Assembly (NCBI RefSeq): GCF_022448905.1 | Contig: NZ_JAKVCW010000011.1 | Location: 99,162-163,161 of the forward strand | Length of the DNA: 64,000 bases | Reading direction: 5' to 3' | Source of the DNA: Shimia sp. | GTDB lineage: Bacteria > Pseudomonadota > Alphaproteobacteria > Rhodobacterales > Rhodobacteraceae | In this document: positions 42,793 to 52,679 of the stretch, one piece after another | Numbering within the stretch: the first letter of the stretch is position 1 | Layout: the number at the start of each line of letters is the position of its first letter | Notes under the pieces: model-generated | What the model was told of the DNA's origin: nothing | The model's database searches: none | What the model saw: only the letters and a program-made list of their open reading frames with translations | Translations under genes and position numbers: made by a program

Positions 42793-43863
42793 CTAGGTCT
42801 GCGGCAACACCTGCCCTTTAATGTCGCCCGCAGTCACATAGGGCAACGCGGTCGGGTGAATGCTCTCTGACCGATCTGCCCCAACAACCCTTGGCGCCCT
42901 AAACAAAAAGTATTTGCCGAGCGCCCGCCAGGTGCCCACCATGGGCGCATCCGGATCGGTCTCGTAGCGATCCCGCCAGTCTTCTGGCAAGCGTACGCCA
43001 CACATCTCCAACCGTTCCAGCATCCAGACCAGCGGAATATTGGCAAGCGGTCGCGCAGCATGAAACCCCACGAGTTGTCCGCCCACGTCACTGTGCGCCC
43101 CTCGAAACCAGACCTGCTCCACACGGCCGTCCCAATCATCCGGACAACGCCACAACTCTGGTTCAAACACCTGCCGCGTCTCATCCAGCGCCAAGGCATG
43201 AAACCCATGCCGCACAACGGGCGAAAGTTGATGGTTGTGAAACGCATGTCGGCGTTCAGTGATCCGCCACAACACCGGCACCCGCGCGCCCAGCGCTTTC
43301 ACCGTGTCCCACACACCAATCATCTCGATCTCTGTATGCTCATAACAATGCGCCGCCGCAAACGCGCTTGCAGCCGCACTGTCCGGCGTCAGTTCATAGT
43401 GCCGATAAGCCGTGCGGATATTGCGCTCCGTGGCACATTCCGCGCGCAACAGCCCGACGCGGTCAATCACCCCTGCCAATGAGCGTACAGCAAAAGCACC
43501 GCGCGAATAGCCCATCAGGATAATCTTGTCTCCAGGCCGATATCGGCTTGCCAAATAGCCGTAAGCCCGCCGGATTTGCCGATTGATCCCGCGCCCCATC
43601 ATCACGTCCAACGTCTGACGCCAGGACCGCCATTGCACCCCGGCTTCGTAGTAAACCGACACCTCCGCGCCGATCTCTCGTAGCAACTGATAGGTCTGCC
43701 CTGCATTGGTCTCCTGCCCCGGCGCAAGCGAGGACATGGTGCCATCCAGAATAATCACATGCGTGACCGCCCCCCGGCGCGGTCCGGCCGGGGTATGGCT
43801 GCTGGTGAACTTCCCAGTCAGCCACTCTGATATGCGTCTAGCCAGCCGTATGTTTGGCCTCAT
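42793..43863 (-). CDS. DUF2235 alpha/beta hydrolase (Tle1-type phospholipase fold)
   Basis: A 356-residue protein with the DUF2235 pattern: VTHVIILDGTMSSLAPG, the nucleophile motif IILMGYSRGAFAVRSLAGVI (catalytic serine near residue 122), IGVWDTVKALGA (Asp) and VWFRGAHSDVGGQL (His). This family includes type VI secretion phospholipase effectors (Tle1), but no T6SS or immunity gene is nearby, so a housekeeping role is equally possible. Its start overlaps the end of the Mo-hydroxylase gene by 26 bp; the ribosome-binding site is poor, making the start less certain. Confidence 0.82.
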   Translation of the reverse strand: MRPNIRLARRISEWLTGKFTSSHTPAGPRRGAVTHVIILDGTMSSLAPGQETNAGQTYQLLREIGAEVSVYYEAGVQWRSWRQTLDVMMGRGINRQIRRAYGYLASRYRPGDKIILMGYSRGAFAVRSLAGVIDRVGLLRAECATERNIRTAYRHYELTPDSAAASAFAAAHCYEHTEIEMIGVWDTVKALGARVPVLWRITERRHAFHNHQLSPVVRHGFHALALDETRQVFEPELWRCPDDWDGRVEQVWFRGAHSDVGGQLVGFHAARPLANIPLVWMLERLEMCGVRLPEDWRDRYETDPDAPMVGTWRALGKYFLFRAPRVVGADRSESIHPTALPYVTAGDIKGQVLPQT

Positions 43864-46135
43864 TCAACATCTGCCACACGCGATGCGGCGTGAACGGCAT
43901 ATCCGCTTGGCGCACACCCGCCTCCCAAAGCGCGTCCTGCACCGCATTGGCTGCTGCAGCCATGGCACCCACGGTACCCGCCTCGCCGCAGCCCTTCATG
44001 CCCATGATGTTCGCAGTGGACGGCACCGCCTCGGTGGCGAAGCCAATCATCGGCACATCACTCGCGCGCGGCATGGCGTAATCCATGAAGGTCGCGGTCA
44101 AAAGCTGACCGTCATCATCAAACACCACATGTTCCATCAGTGCCTGGCCAATGCCCTGCGCCACGCCACCATGCACCTGCCCCTCGGCGAGCATCGGATT
44201 GATCAGATTACCAAAATCATCCACCACAGTGTATGTCTCCAAGCTGACCTGCCCCGTCTCCGGGTCCACTTCAACCTCTGCCAGATGCGCCCCGTTGGGG
44301 AAGCTGCGCGCTGGCAAAGTGGTGCGCTCCTCATGCACCATCAAATCCGTCCGCCCATCCGCGCGCGCCAACTCGGCGGCTTCAAGGAAGGTCGGGTGTA
44401 AGTTAGAGCCTTCTGCCCGGAATTGCTCATCATCAAAGCTCACATCCGCGGCATCCACGCCCATCTTCTCTGCAATATACGGCGTAAAGGCTTTAATCAT
44501 CGTTTCCACGGTCGCCAAAGTCGCGGTGTTCTGCACCGTCACGGAGCGCGACCCACCAGTACCACCACCTTGCTTGATGCGGTCACTGTCCCCCTGCACC
44601 ACTTCAATCATCTCGGTGGGAATGCCGGTCTGGTCACTCAGGAACTGCGCATAAACCGTCTCATGTCCCTGCCCGTTGGACTGCGTGCCCACATAGATCG
44701 AAACGGTGCCATCGTCATTGAACTCCACCCGCGCACTTTCACTTGGGTCGCCCAAAATACTCTCAATGTAATAGCACAGCCCAGCGCCGCGCAGCTTGCC
44801 AGCCTTCGCGCTCTCGGCTTTGCGCGCGGCAAACCCGGCCACATCGCCAAACTCCTCCACGCGGCTCAACACTCGATCGAAGTCGCCAACATCATAGGTT
44901 TCATCCGTCGCCGATTTGTACGGAAACGCCTCGGTTGGGATGAAGTTGCGCCGCCGCAACTCGTAGCCACTCACGCCCAGTTCGCGCGCCGCACGATCCA
45001 TCAGGCGTTCCAGAACATAAATCGCCTCCGGCCGCCCGGCCCCACGATAGGCATCCACTGGCGTGGTGTTTGTGTAAATCCCATCCACCTGCAGCCAAGT
45101 AGTCTGCACATCATAGACGCCCATCAACACGCGGCTAAACAGCTGCGTCTGGATCGCTTGGGCAAACTGCGAGTTATACGCGCCCATATTGGCGACAGAC
45201 TTCACGCGATAGGCCGTGGCCTTAAGGTTCTCGTCAAACGCCAACTCCGCCAACGACACCAGATCGCGCCCCGCGTTGTCTGACAACATCGACTCCGTTC
45301 GATCCGCAATCCACCGGACCGGCTTGCCCAGCGTCTTGGCGGCGTATGCCACAATCAGAGGCTCCTGATAGATCATCGCCTTCATGCCAAAGCCGCCGCC
45401 GGTGTCCGGGTTGGTGACACGCACGTCGTCTTCGTTCATCTTCAGAACACGGGCGACTTGCCCCTTGGTGCCCCAGACACCCTGCCCATTGCTGGCGACA
45501 TGCAACCGGCTGCCATCCCATTCGGCATAGGCACCACGCGGCTCCATCGCGTTTACAATCACTCTGTTGTCGCCAACCTCCAGGCTCACCACATGTGCCG
45601 CCGCCTCAAAAGCCGCGTCGGTCGCGGCCTCATCACCAAGCCCCCAATCAAACGCAAGGTTCTCTGGCGCTTCGCCATGCAGCTGCTCACCGCCGCGCGC
45701 CAATGCCAGATGCGCGTCCAGATCATCATAGTCGAACATGATCATTTCAGCCGCATCCCGCGCCTGATCCATGCTCTCCGCCACAATCACGGCAATCGGC
45801 TCACCGACGTAGCGCACCCGCTCTGCCGCGAGCAGCGGACGTTCCGGCTTGGCACCTTTGCTGCCATCGCGGTTCACCACCTGCGTGCCTGGCAAATTGG
45901 CCTCAAGTCCCGCCGCCAGCAAATCCGCCTGCGTCAAGACACAGGCCACCCCATCCGCCTCACGCGCGTCCGCAACATCCAGTTCGGTCACAAGCCCATG
46001 CGCAACCGGAGAGCGCAAAAAATAGGCATGCAGCGCATTTTGGGGCGCAATATCGTCCACGTATTGGCCTTTGCCGGTCAAAAACCGCGTGTCTTCAATC
46101 CGTTTGACCGGCTGGCTTTTCCCAAACTTTTCCAT
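43838..46135 (-). CDS. Molybdenum hydroxylase large subunit, form II CoxL-type (xanthine dehydrogenase family)
   Basis: A 765-residue molybdopterin-binding subunit. Signatures: KRIEDTRFLTGKGQYVDDI, TGGGFGMKAMIYQEPLIVAY, VDAYRGAGRPEAIYVLERLM, QSNGQGHETVYAQFLSD and the catalytic-glutamate segment GMKGCGEAGTVGA. The active-site loop reads AYRGAGR, as in form II (putative CO dehydrogenase / aldehyde oxidase-like), not AYRCSFR of true form I CO dehydrogenase. The FAD (CoxM) and 2Fe-2S (CoxS) subunit genes are not adjacent: the neighbours are DUF2235 and a PLP decarboxylase. Substrate unknown. Confidence 0.9.
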   Translation of the reverse strand: MEKFGKSQPVKRIEDTRFLTGKGQYVDDIAPQNALHAYFLRSPVAHGLVTELDVADAREADGVACVLTQADLLAAGLEANLPGTQVVNRDGSKGAKPERPLLAAERVRYVGEPIAVIVAESMDQARDAAEMIMFDYDDLDAHLALARGGEQLHGEAPENLAFDWGLGDEAATDAAFEAAAHVVSLEVGDNRVIVNAMEPRGAYAEWDGSRLHVASNGQGVWGTKGQVARVLKMNEDDVRVTNPDTGGGFGMKAMIYQEPLIVAYAAKTLGKPVRWIADRTESMLSDNAGRDLVSLAELAFDENLKATAYRVKSVANMGAYNSQFAQAIQTQLFSRVLMGVYDVQTTWLQVDGIYTNTTPVDAYRGAGRPEAIYVLERLMDRAARELGVSGYELRRRNFIPTEAFPYKSATDETYDVGDFDRVLSRVEEFGDVAGFAARKAESAKAGKLRGAGLCYYIESILGDPSESARVEFNDDGTVSIYVGTQSNGQGHETVYAQFLSDQTGIPTEMIEVVQGDSDRIKQGGGTGGSRSVTVQNTATLATVETMIKAFTPYIAEKMGVDAADVSFDDEQFRAEGSNLHPTFLEAAELARADGRTDLMVHEERTTLPARSFPNGAHLAEVEVDPETGQVSLETYTVVDDFGNLINPMLAEGQVHGGVAQGIGQALMEHVVFDDDGQLLTATFMDYAMPRASDVPMIGFATEAVPSTANIMGMKGCGEAGTVGAMAAAANAVQDALWEAGVRQADMPFTPHRVWQMLNEAKHTAG

Positions 46136-46213
46136 GGCTGCTGGCTCCCCTGCGCGTCGCTACGAAGAGGAACTCTATCGTGCAATCCGGACGTGTCCAG
46201 AGCCCGTTGTGCC

Positions 46214-47344
46214 TTACAACGTCGCGACAGTTACCATTTCTTGCAGACCGTAGCCGTTGAACCCGGTGGACAGTGAGGACGAGTAGGCGCCCATGGCCTT
46301 GATCATCACAAAATCCCCCTCAGCAATTTGCGCAGGCAGCGCCACTGGATCTGGCAACCGATCCAGACTGTCACAGGTCGGCCCGTAGACCACCTTACGC
46401 GCCATGTCGCCATCCACAACGGCCCCATCAGGCCGCAGCACAGAAATCCGATCCGGCACCCCAATGTCGCGCAATTCCGTCAGCGCGCCATAAATCCCGT
46501 CATTCAGGAAGACCGCCGTGTCGCGCACAGTCTTCACCCGCACCGCCAAGGTAAACGCCTCGGCCACCATCGCCCGCCCCGGCTCACAAACCAACGCGGG
46601 GGCTTCCTCATCAAATGCCCGTACTGTCTCCGCCGCGATGCGATCAAAAATCGCCTCCAGATCCGGTGCAGGACCATTGCGATGCGCCGCAAAGCCGCCA
46701 CCAACATTTAGCCGCTTCAAGACCACGCCAGCCCGCCGCGCCACATCTGCCGCCTCGACAATATACACCGCCCAGGCCTGCGGATCGGCACACTGCGTAC
46801 CGGGATGGAAGGTCAAAGAGGTCTCAAACCCCATCTCCCGCACCTGCTTTAACAAAGCCACCGCCTGATCCGGGTCCGCGCCAAACTTCTCGCCAAAGTC
46901 ATAAGCCGCACCGGCCACCGGCAACCGCAAGCGCACCGCAATCTCTGTGCCTGCGCGCGGCACATCCGCCAACTTCTGCAACTCCCGCGGACAATCCACC
47001 GACCAGCTGGCAATGCCGTGCCCCACCGCCTCGGTGATCTCCGCCACCGAGCGCACCGGGTTGTGGTAATGCAGCACCGCATCCGGCGCCACACGCCGCA
47101 CCCGCGCCATCTCCAATGGCGACGCCACATCAAAGGCCGTCAGCCCGGCGTTCACCAAATTCGTCAGCACCGCCTCATGGTCATTGGCCTTCACCGCATA
47201 AGTCACCAGCCCGGCAAAACCGTCAATGAACCGCCGCGCCGTGGCTTGCAGCACCTCAGGAGCAAAATACAAAACCGGCGCGTCCGGCGAAAACTTCGTC
47301 AGATGCCAAGAAGGGGACGGCCAAAGGGCCGGATCGTTGCGCAT
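46214..47344 (-). CDS. Ornithine/lysine-type PLP decarboxylase (alanine-racemase fold)
   Basis: A 376-residue fold-type III decarboxylase like eukaryotic ornithine decarboxylase: PLP-lysine in VTYAVKANDHEAVL, LNVGGGFAAHRNG, the phosphate loop CEPGRAMVAEAF and the C-terminal substrate-binding YGPTCDSLDRL, where the cysteine and DSLD aspartate are the ODC dimer-interface residues. It would make putrescine (or cadaverine). An Lrp-family gene is divergent, 107 bp away, a common setting for amino-acid-responsive control. Confidence 0.93.
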   Translation of the reverse strand: MRNDPALWPSPSWHLTKFSPDAPVLYFAPEVLQATARRFIDGFAGLVTYAVKANDHEAVLTNLVNAGLTAFDVASPLEMARVRRVAPDAVLHYHNPVRSVAEITEAVGHGIASWSVDCPRELQKLADVPRAGTEIAVRLRLPVAGAAYDFGEKFGADPDQAVALLKQVREMGFETSLTFHPGTQCADPQAWAVYIVEAADVARRAGVVLKRLNVGGGFAAHRNGPAPDLEAIFDRIAAETVRAFDEEAPALVCEPGRAMVAEAFTLAVRVKTVRDTAVFLNDGIYGALTELRDIGVPDRISVLRPDGAVVDGDMARKVVYGPTCDSLDRLPDPVALPAQIAEGDFVMIKAMGAYSSSLSTGFNGYGLQEMVTVATL

Positions 47345-47451
47345 GTCCTACCTCAATCCTGTTTTTCATCAGCTTGAGGGATTTCCCTGTCGATTCCACG
47401 CGGCACTCTGGTAAAAATGCAGGAAAGACTCGGCATATAGACGGCAGCACG

Positions 47452-47889
47452 ATGCAACTTGACGAAACCGACACCCAACTCCTGGCCCTGCTCAGCGAAA
47501 ACGCTCGCGCGCCCGTGGCCACATTGGCCCGTAAACTGGGCCTGGCGCGCACCACGGTCCAGGCCCGTATCGACCGTTTGGAAACCTCCGGCGCCATCGC
47601 AGGCTACACCCTGCGTCTGGGCGATGCCGCCCGCCCAAGGCTGCGCGCCACCGCGCTGCTTTCGATCGAGCTGCGCAGCGGGCCAACCGTGCTGGACCGC
47701 CTCAAATCCCTGCCTGCCGTGGAAAGCGTGCACACCTGCTCCGGGCGGTTTGATCTGATTGTGCAACTGGCTGCGGACAGTACCTCAGAGCTGGACGACA
47801 CGCTCGACAACATTGGTGAGGCCAAGGGTGTGAAAAGCTCGGAAAGCCTGATCCACCTGTCCACCAAACTGGACCGCCCACGCGGGTAA
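47452..47889 (+). CDS. Lrp/AsnC family transcriptional regulator
   Basis: A 145-residue Lrp/AsnC protein: MQLDETDTQLLALLSENA, helix-turn-helix LARKLGLARTTVQARIDRLE, and the RAM domain (ALLSIELRSGPTV ... CSGRFDLIVQLAADS). The start at 47452 is family-consistent; the 26 open codons before it are ignored. It is divergent from the ornithine-type decarboxylase and probably regulates it. It is unlike the tandem pair near 1 kb. Confidence 0.9.
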   Translation: MQLDETDTQLLALLSENARAPVATLARKLGLARTTVQARIDRLETSGAIAGYTLRLGDAARPRLRATALLSIELRSGPTVLDRLKSLPAVESVHTCSGRFDLIVQLAADSTSELDDTLDNIGEAKGVKSSESLIHLSTKLDRPRG

Positions 47890-47952
47890 ATCCGCGCAAA
47901 ACAACGCTCAAACAGTCTCACAGATTGGGAATTTGCGTTTGGGGGAGATGGA

Positions 47953-48048
47953 ATGCGTGCCGTTCTGGCACGCAGGATGTACATCTCATCGCCTTCTAGC
48001 GTGGAGGCGTCATGCGCCACACCCCGCTTATGCCGCGCCAAGTCTTAA
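47953..48048 (+). other. Possible 31-codon leader ORF with hairpin, ahead of valS
   Basis: The 328-bp gap between the Lrp gene and valS holds an ATG at 47953 with GGGGGAG about 5 nt upstream; the frame runs 31 codons (beginning MRAVLARRMYISSPSSVEAS). An 8-bp hairpin TGCGTGCC / GGCACGCA (47954-47974) covers its first codons. After the stop come AT-rich stretches, including ATCTTTTTTG near 48068. There is no Val-codon run, so classical attenuation of valS is not indicated. Whether it is translated is unknown. Confidence 0.3.
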
Positions 48049-48217
48049 CAGAACCTTAACAAACCAGATCTTTTTTGAATTTTTCCAACTTGAGTGAATA
48101 AATTCAGGTTTTCTCCACCTTGCTAAACAATCTCTTCCCGCTTCCCCTTTGTTTCCGCATTCGATAGAGACAACTCCGATTGATAACGGGCGCGAACCGA
48201 CACAAGGGATCACACCA

Positions 48218-51200
48218 ATGGCGATGGAAAAGACCTTCAACGCAGCAGAGGCCGAAGGCCGCCTCTACGACGCATGGGAAAAAGCCGGCTGCTTCACCGC
48301 AGGCGCAAATGCAAAACCGGGTGCTTCCACCTACTGCATCATGATCCCACCGCCCAACGTCACTGGCGTTCTGCACATGGGACACGCCTTTAACAACACG
48401 CTGCAGGATATCCTGATCCGCTGGAAACGCATGCAGGGTTTTGACACCCTCTGGCAGCCGGGCACCGACCACGCGGGCATCGCCACCCAAATGGTTGTGG
48501 AGCGCAAGCTGGCCGAAACCCAACAGCCGTCCCGCGCCGAATTGGGCCGCGAGAAGTTCCTTGAGAAAGTCTGGGAATGGAAAGGTGAGTCCGGCGGCAC
48601 CATTGTGAACCAATTGAAGCGCCTAGGCGCCTCCTGTGATTGGGACCGCGAAGCCTTCACCATGTCCGGCGCGCCCGGCGCACCCGAAGATGTGGCTGGC
48701 GGCAACTTCCACGACGCCGTTCTGAAAGTCTTTGTTGAGATGTACAACAAGGGCCTGATCTATCGCGGCAAACGCCTCGTGAACTGGGACCCACATTTTG
48801 AAACCGCCATCTCCGACCTCGAAGTGGAGAACATCGAAGTTGCCGGCCACATGTGGCACTTCAAATACCCCTTGGCAGGGGGGGCGACCTATGAATACGT
48901 CGAGAAGGACGAAGACGGGAACATCACGCTGCAAGAGACCCGTGATTACATTTCCATCGCCACCACCCGTCCGGAAACCATGCTGGGCGACGGCGCGGTG
49001 GCGGTACACCCGTCTGATGAACGTTACGCGCCCATCGTTGGCAAACTTTGCGAAATCCCGGTCGGTCCCAAAGAGCACCGCCGCCTGATCCCGATCATCA
49101 CCGACGAATACCCGGACAAGGACTTCGGCTCCGGCGCGGTGAAAATCACCGGCGCACATGATTTCAACGACTATCAGGTCGCCAAGCGCGGTGGCATCCC
49201 GATGTACCGCCTGATGGACACCAAAGGCGCCATGCGCGCGGACGGCGACAGCTACGACGCCGCCGCCACCATCGCCATGGCTGTGGCCAAAGGCGAGCGC
49301 ACCCTGACGGAAAACGAAGCCGACGGCGTGAACCTGGTGCCGGACGACCTGCGCGGTCTCGACCGTTTTGAGGCGCGCAAACTCGTGGTGGAGCAAATCA
49401 CCGCCGAAGGCCTCGCGGTGATGACCACAGTGACCAAGACGGTGAAAGACGACGAGGGCAACACCTCCGAAGTTACTGAAACCGTGCCTTACGTAGAAAA
49501 CAAGCCGATCATGCAGCCGTTTGGCGACCGCTCCAAAGTGGTCATCGAGCCGATGCTGACCGACCAATGGTTTGTGGACGCTGAAAAAGTTGTTGGCCCA
49601 GCGCTGGACGCTGTGCGCAATGGCGACGTGAAAATCCTGCCGGAAAGCGGCGAGAAAGTATACTTCCACTGGCTGGAAAACATTGAGCCTTGGTGTATCT
49701 CCCGCCAGCTGTGGTGGGGCCACCAAATTCCTGTGTGGTATGGCCTCGACCTCTCCGCCGAGGACTTCAAAGACGACGAAAACAACGGTGCGTTGGATCT
49801 CGTCGAAATGGGCCGTCTGTTGGGCGAGGGCGGCATGCTGCACCGTGGCAACGTCACCCACTGTGCTGCGAACTTTGACGGCGTCGTGGAACAGTTCCTC
49901 GATGACAATGCCAACATTCCGTCCCCTCTGAACCACGCCAAAGTGGTTGAGGTGGCTGACAAGCACGAAGCCATCCACATGCTGGCCGAGAGCCTCGCGC
50001 AATACGTTGTGGATCAGGACCCGCTGAAACTGGTGTACCCAGTCTGGCGTGACCCCGACGTGCTCGACACCTGGTTCTCCTCAGGCCTCTGGCCCATCGG
50101 CACGCTTGGCTGGCCCGACAACACGCCAGAGCTGGAAAAATACTTCCCGACCTCCACGCTGGTCACCGGTCAGGACATCCTGTTCTTCTGGGTCGCCCGC
50201 ATGATGATGATGCAGCTCGCCGTGGTGGATCAGATCCCGTTTGACACCGTCTACCTGCATGGCCTCGTGCGCGACGCCAAAGGCAAGAAAATGTCCAAAT
50301 CCACCGGCAACGTGATGGACCCGCTTGAGATCATCGACGAATACGGCGCCGACGCGCTGCGTTTCTCTTCGGCCGCCATGGCCGCTCTGGGTGGCGTGCT
50401 GAAACTAGACATGCAACGCATCGCGGGCTACCGCAACTTCGGCACCAAGCTCTGGAATGCCGCGCGGTTTGCCGAGATGAACGGCGTGTTTGAAGACGAT
50501 GTGGTGGTCAGTTCCGCACTGTCGCAAAACAGACGCGATACCGACGTAAAACAGACCGCCAATTTGTGGATCATCGGCGAGACCGCCAAGGTCCGCGAAG
50601 AGGTCGACGCCGCACTCGAAAGCTACCGCTTCAACGACGCCGCCAACGCGCTTTACGCCTTTGTCTGGGGTAAGGTTTGCGACTGGTACGTGGAGTTCTC
50701 CAAACCGCTGTTCAACTCCGATGACGCCGCCGCCGTGGCCGAAACCAAAGCCACAATGCGCTGGGTCATCGACCAATGTCTGCTGCTCCTGCACCCCATC
50801 ATGCCTTTCATCACCGAAGAGCTTTGGGGCGAGCTGGGCGACCGCGCAAAAATGCTGGTGCACGCCGATTGGCCAACCTACCAAGCCGCTGAATTCGTGG
50901 ATGAAAAAGCCGACCGCGAGATGAACTGGGTGATCTCCGTGATCGACCAAATTCGCTCCGTGCGCGCGCAGATGCGGGTAAATGCCGGTGCCAAAATCGA
51001 CGTGGTGGTGAGCCAGATCACCGATGAGAACCGCGAAGCGTTTAAGCGCAACGAAGCCCTGATCTTCAAGATCGCCCGCGTGGTGTCGCTGGAAGAGGTT
51101 GAGACTTTCCCGAAAGGCACCGCCACTGTGGCGGTCGACGGCGCGACCTTTGGCCTGCCACTGGCGGACATCATCGACATCGACGCCGAAAAAGCACGTC

Positions 51201-51385
51201 TTGAGAAAGGCTTAGGCAAATTGGCCAAAGAACTCGGCGGATTGCGTGGGCGCCTGAACAACCCCAAATTCGTCGCCTCGGCACCGGATGAGGTTGTGGC
51301 TGAAGCCAAGGAAAACCTCGCCGCCCGCGAGGAAGAAGAGGACAAGATCAAGGCGGCGCTCGCCAAGCTCGCAGAGCTCGACTAA
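48218..51385 (+). CDS. valS: Valine-tRNA ligase
   Basis: ValRS charges tRNA-Val and edits mischarged threonine. The product has 1055 residues, about 100 more than E. coli ValS. Class I signatures are [19 protein letters not shown] (HIGH) and [18 protein letters not shown] (KMSKS); the CP1 editing domain ([18 protein letters not shown]), tungsten-like [13 protein letters not shown] and the C-terminal coiled coil ([20 protein letters not shown]) are present. The extra length lies mainly between VWYG and DPDVLDTWF, where about 80 residues replace a short loop. ATG at 48218 has AAGGGA upstream. Confidence 0.97.
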   Translation: MAMEKTFNAAEAEGRLYDAWEKAGCFTAGANAKPGASTYCIMIPPPNVTGVLHMGHAFNNTLQDILIRWKRMQGFDTLWQPGTDHAGIATQMVVERKLAETQQPSRAELGREKFLEKVWEWKGESGGTIVNQLKRLGASCDWDREAFTMSGAPGAPEDVAGGNFHDAVLKVFVEMYNKGLIYRGKRLVNWDPHFETAISDLEVENIEVAGHMWHFKYPLAGGATYEYVEKDEDGNITLQETRDYISIATTRPETMLGDGAVAVHPSDERYAPIVGKLCEIPVGPKEHRRLIPIITDEYPDKDFGSGAVKITGAHDFNDYQVAKRGGIPMYRLMDTKGAMRADGDSYDAAATIAMAVAKGERTLTENEADGVNLVPDDLRGLDRFEARKLVVEQITAEGLAVMTTVTKTVKDDEGNTSEVTETVPYVENKPIMQPFGDRSKVVIEPMLTDQWFVDAEKVVGPALDAVRNGDVKILPESGEKVYFHWLENIEPWCISRQLWWGHQIPVWYGLDLSAEDFKDDENNGALDLVEMGRLLGEGGMLHRGNVTHCAANFDGVVEQFLDDNANIPSPLNHAKVVEVADKHEAIHMLAESLAQYVVDQDPLKLVYPVWRDPDVLDTWFSSGLWPIGTLGWPDNTPELEKYFPTSTLVTGQDILFFWVARMMMMQLAVVDQIPFDTVYLHGLVRDAKGKKMSKSTGNVMDPLEIIDEYGADALRFSSAAMAALGGVLKLDMQRIAGYRNFGTKLWNAARFAEMNGVFEDDVVVSSALSQNRRDTDVKQTANLWIIGETAKVREEVDAALESYRFNDAANALYAFVWGKVCDWYVEFSKPLFNSDDAAAVAETKATMRWVIDQCLLLLHPIMPFITEELWGELGDRAKMLVHADWPTYQAAEFVDEKADREMNWVISVIDQIRSVRAQMRVNAGAKIDVVVSQITDENREAFKRNEALIFKIARVVSLEEVETFPKGTATVAVDGATFGLPLADIIDIDAEKARLEKGLGKLAKELGGLRGRLNNPKFVASAPDEVVAEAKENLAAREEEEDKIKAALAKLAELD

Positions 51386-51424
51386 GCGCCTTGCAAACAC
51401 AAGCATCATGCCCATATTGGGGGC

Positions 51425-51751
51425 ATGATGCGCTCCTTTCGAAACCTCATCGAACGTCAGATCAAAAAGGCCGAAGCTGAAGGCCAGTTGACTGGCCTTG
51501 AGGGCGAAGGCAAACCCCTCCCCAAACGCCACGAAATTGAAGACCCGGCCACCGCCGTGGGCCACTCCATCATGGCGCGCGCCGGGGTTCTGCCACGCGA
51601 GTTCAAACTCAAAGAGCAGCTCGAGGCCGCCAAACGCGACTGGCAACAAGCCTCTGATCCAGATGAGAAAAAGCGCCTGATGGCGCAGATTGCAAAACTG
51701 GAACTCGACTACAATGTCGAGCGCGAGGCCTACCGCAAGTTCCTGAAGTAG
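51425..51751 (+). CDS. DUF1992 (DnaJ-C28-like) small protein
   Basis: A 108-residue basic helical protein: RSFRNLIERQIKKAEAEGQL, LTGLEGEGKPLP and FKLKEQLEAAKRDWQQA. This matches the DUF1992 family, annotated DnaJ-homologue subfamily C member 28 conserved domain although no J domain is present. GGGGG stands just before ATG-ATG at 51425/51428, so the exact start is ambiguous by one codon. It follows valS by 39 bp and may be co-transcribed. Function unknown. Confidence 0.85.
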   Translation: MMRSFRNLIERQIKKAEAEGQLTGLEGEGKPLPKRHEIEDPATAVGHSIMARAGVLPREFKLKEQLEAAKRDWQQASDPDEKKRLMAQIAKLELDYNVEREAYRKFLK

Positions 51752-51766
51752 GCCTCAGCTAACTCC

Positions 51767-52558
51767 TTATTTGAACACCGGCTTTCGCTTCTGAATGTTC
51801 GCCGCAATCACTTCCATCTGATGCGGTTTGCCAATCAAACGCGCTTGCGCCCGGCTCTCTTCCAGCAGCACCGCGTCCACATCGTCCATATGCTCTTCCG
51901 CATAGCCGATCAGCGCCTTGGCCGCTTTCACAGCCGAAGGGCTCTTGCCTGCAATCTCTTCCGCCAAAGTCATCGCCGCCGCCAATGGATCTTCAGCGAT
52001 CTCGGTGATCAGCCCCCAAGCCAAAGCCTGCTCCGCTTCAACTGGCGCCGCCGTATAAGTCAATTGCCGCAGCACATCCGAGCGCACCAGATGCGGCAGC
52101 AACGTCATCCCGCCCATATCCGGGATCAGCCCCCATTTCATCTCCATGATCGCCATCTTGGTGTCCGGCGCGGCAAAACGAATGTCTGCCCCCAACGCCA
52201 ACTGACAACCACCGCCAAAAGCCACGCCCTGCAACGCCGCAATCACCGGCACCTTCAGCTTGCGCCACACCATCGCCACCTGCTGCGCATCATTCGCATT
52301 GCCATGGGTGCGCGGGATAATCCGCGCCACCGGGTCCTGCCCCGCCAAGGCGGCAAAGCTCATCACATCCAGCCCGGCGCAGAAGGATTTGCCTTCGCCG
52401 GAGAGCACCACAACCCGCACATCGTCGTTTTCTATCAAGCCTTCACCAGCTTCGATTATGCCATCAAACATCGCCTGATCCAGCGCGTTCATCTTGTCGC
52501 CACGGGTCAGCCGTACATGGGCAATGTGGTCTTTGATCTCTACCGATACACGGGCCAT
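51767..52558 (-). CDS. Enoyl-CoA hydratase/isomerase family protein
   Basis: A 263-residue crotonase-fold protein: HIAHVRLTRGDKMNALDQAM, the oxyanion-hole segments SFCAGLDVMSF and GVAFGGGCQLALGAD, and MAIMEMKWGLIPDMGGMTLL, where the glutamate matches one of the two catalytic glutamates of hydratases. The second glutamate position is not evident, so isomerase or hydrolase activity is as likely as hydration. It is divergent from the HisC-like gene with 121 bp between starts. Confidence 0.88.
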   Translation of the reverse strand: MARVSVEIKDHIAHVRLTRGDKMNALDQAMFDGIIEAGEGLIENDDVRVVVLSGEGKSFCAGLDVMSFAALAGQDPVARIIPRTHGNANDAQQVAMVWRKLKVPVIAALQGVAFGGGCQLALGADIRFAAPDTKMAIMEMKWGLIPDMGGMTLLPHLVRSDVLRQLTYTAAPVEAEQALAWGLITEIAEDPLAAAMTLAEEIAGKSPSAVKAAKALIGYAEEHMDDVDAVLLEESRAQARLIGKPHQMEVIAANIQKRKPVFK

Positions 52559-52679
52559 AACAGCCTCCTCACAGATGGGTTTTCTTGATCCTACACTCCG
52601 CGCCCTACGGCGGGAAATCCACCCTAACGTGAGGGCATTTGCTCTTGTGCCGCCACCGTCCTTGCGTCACTTTCCGCGC

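Noticed and set aside
42793..43863. Type VI secretion effector reading of the DUF2235 gene
   Set aside because: No vgrG, hcp, immunity or other T6SS gene nearby; DUF2235 alone does not show effector status.
48623..50002. 459-codon minus-strand frame antisense to valS
   Set aside because: Antisense to conserved ValS; repetitive V/F/H-rich translation typical of shadows.
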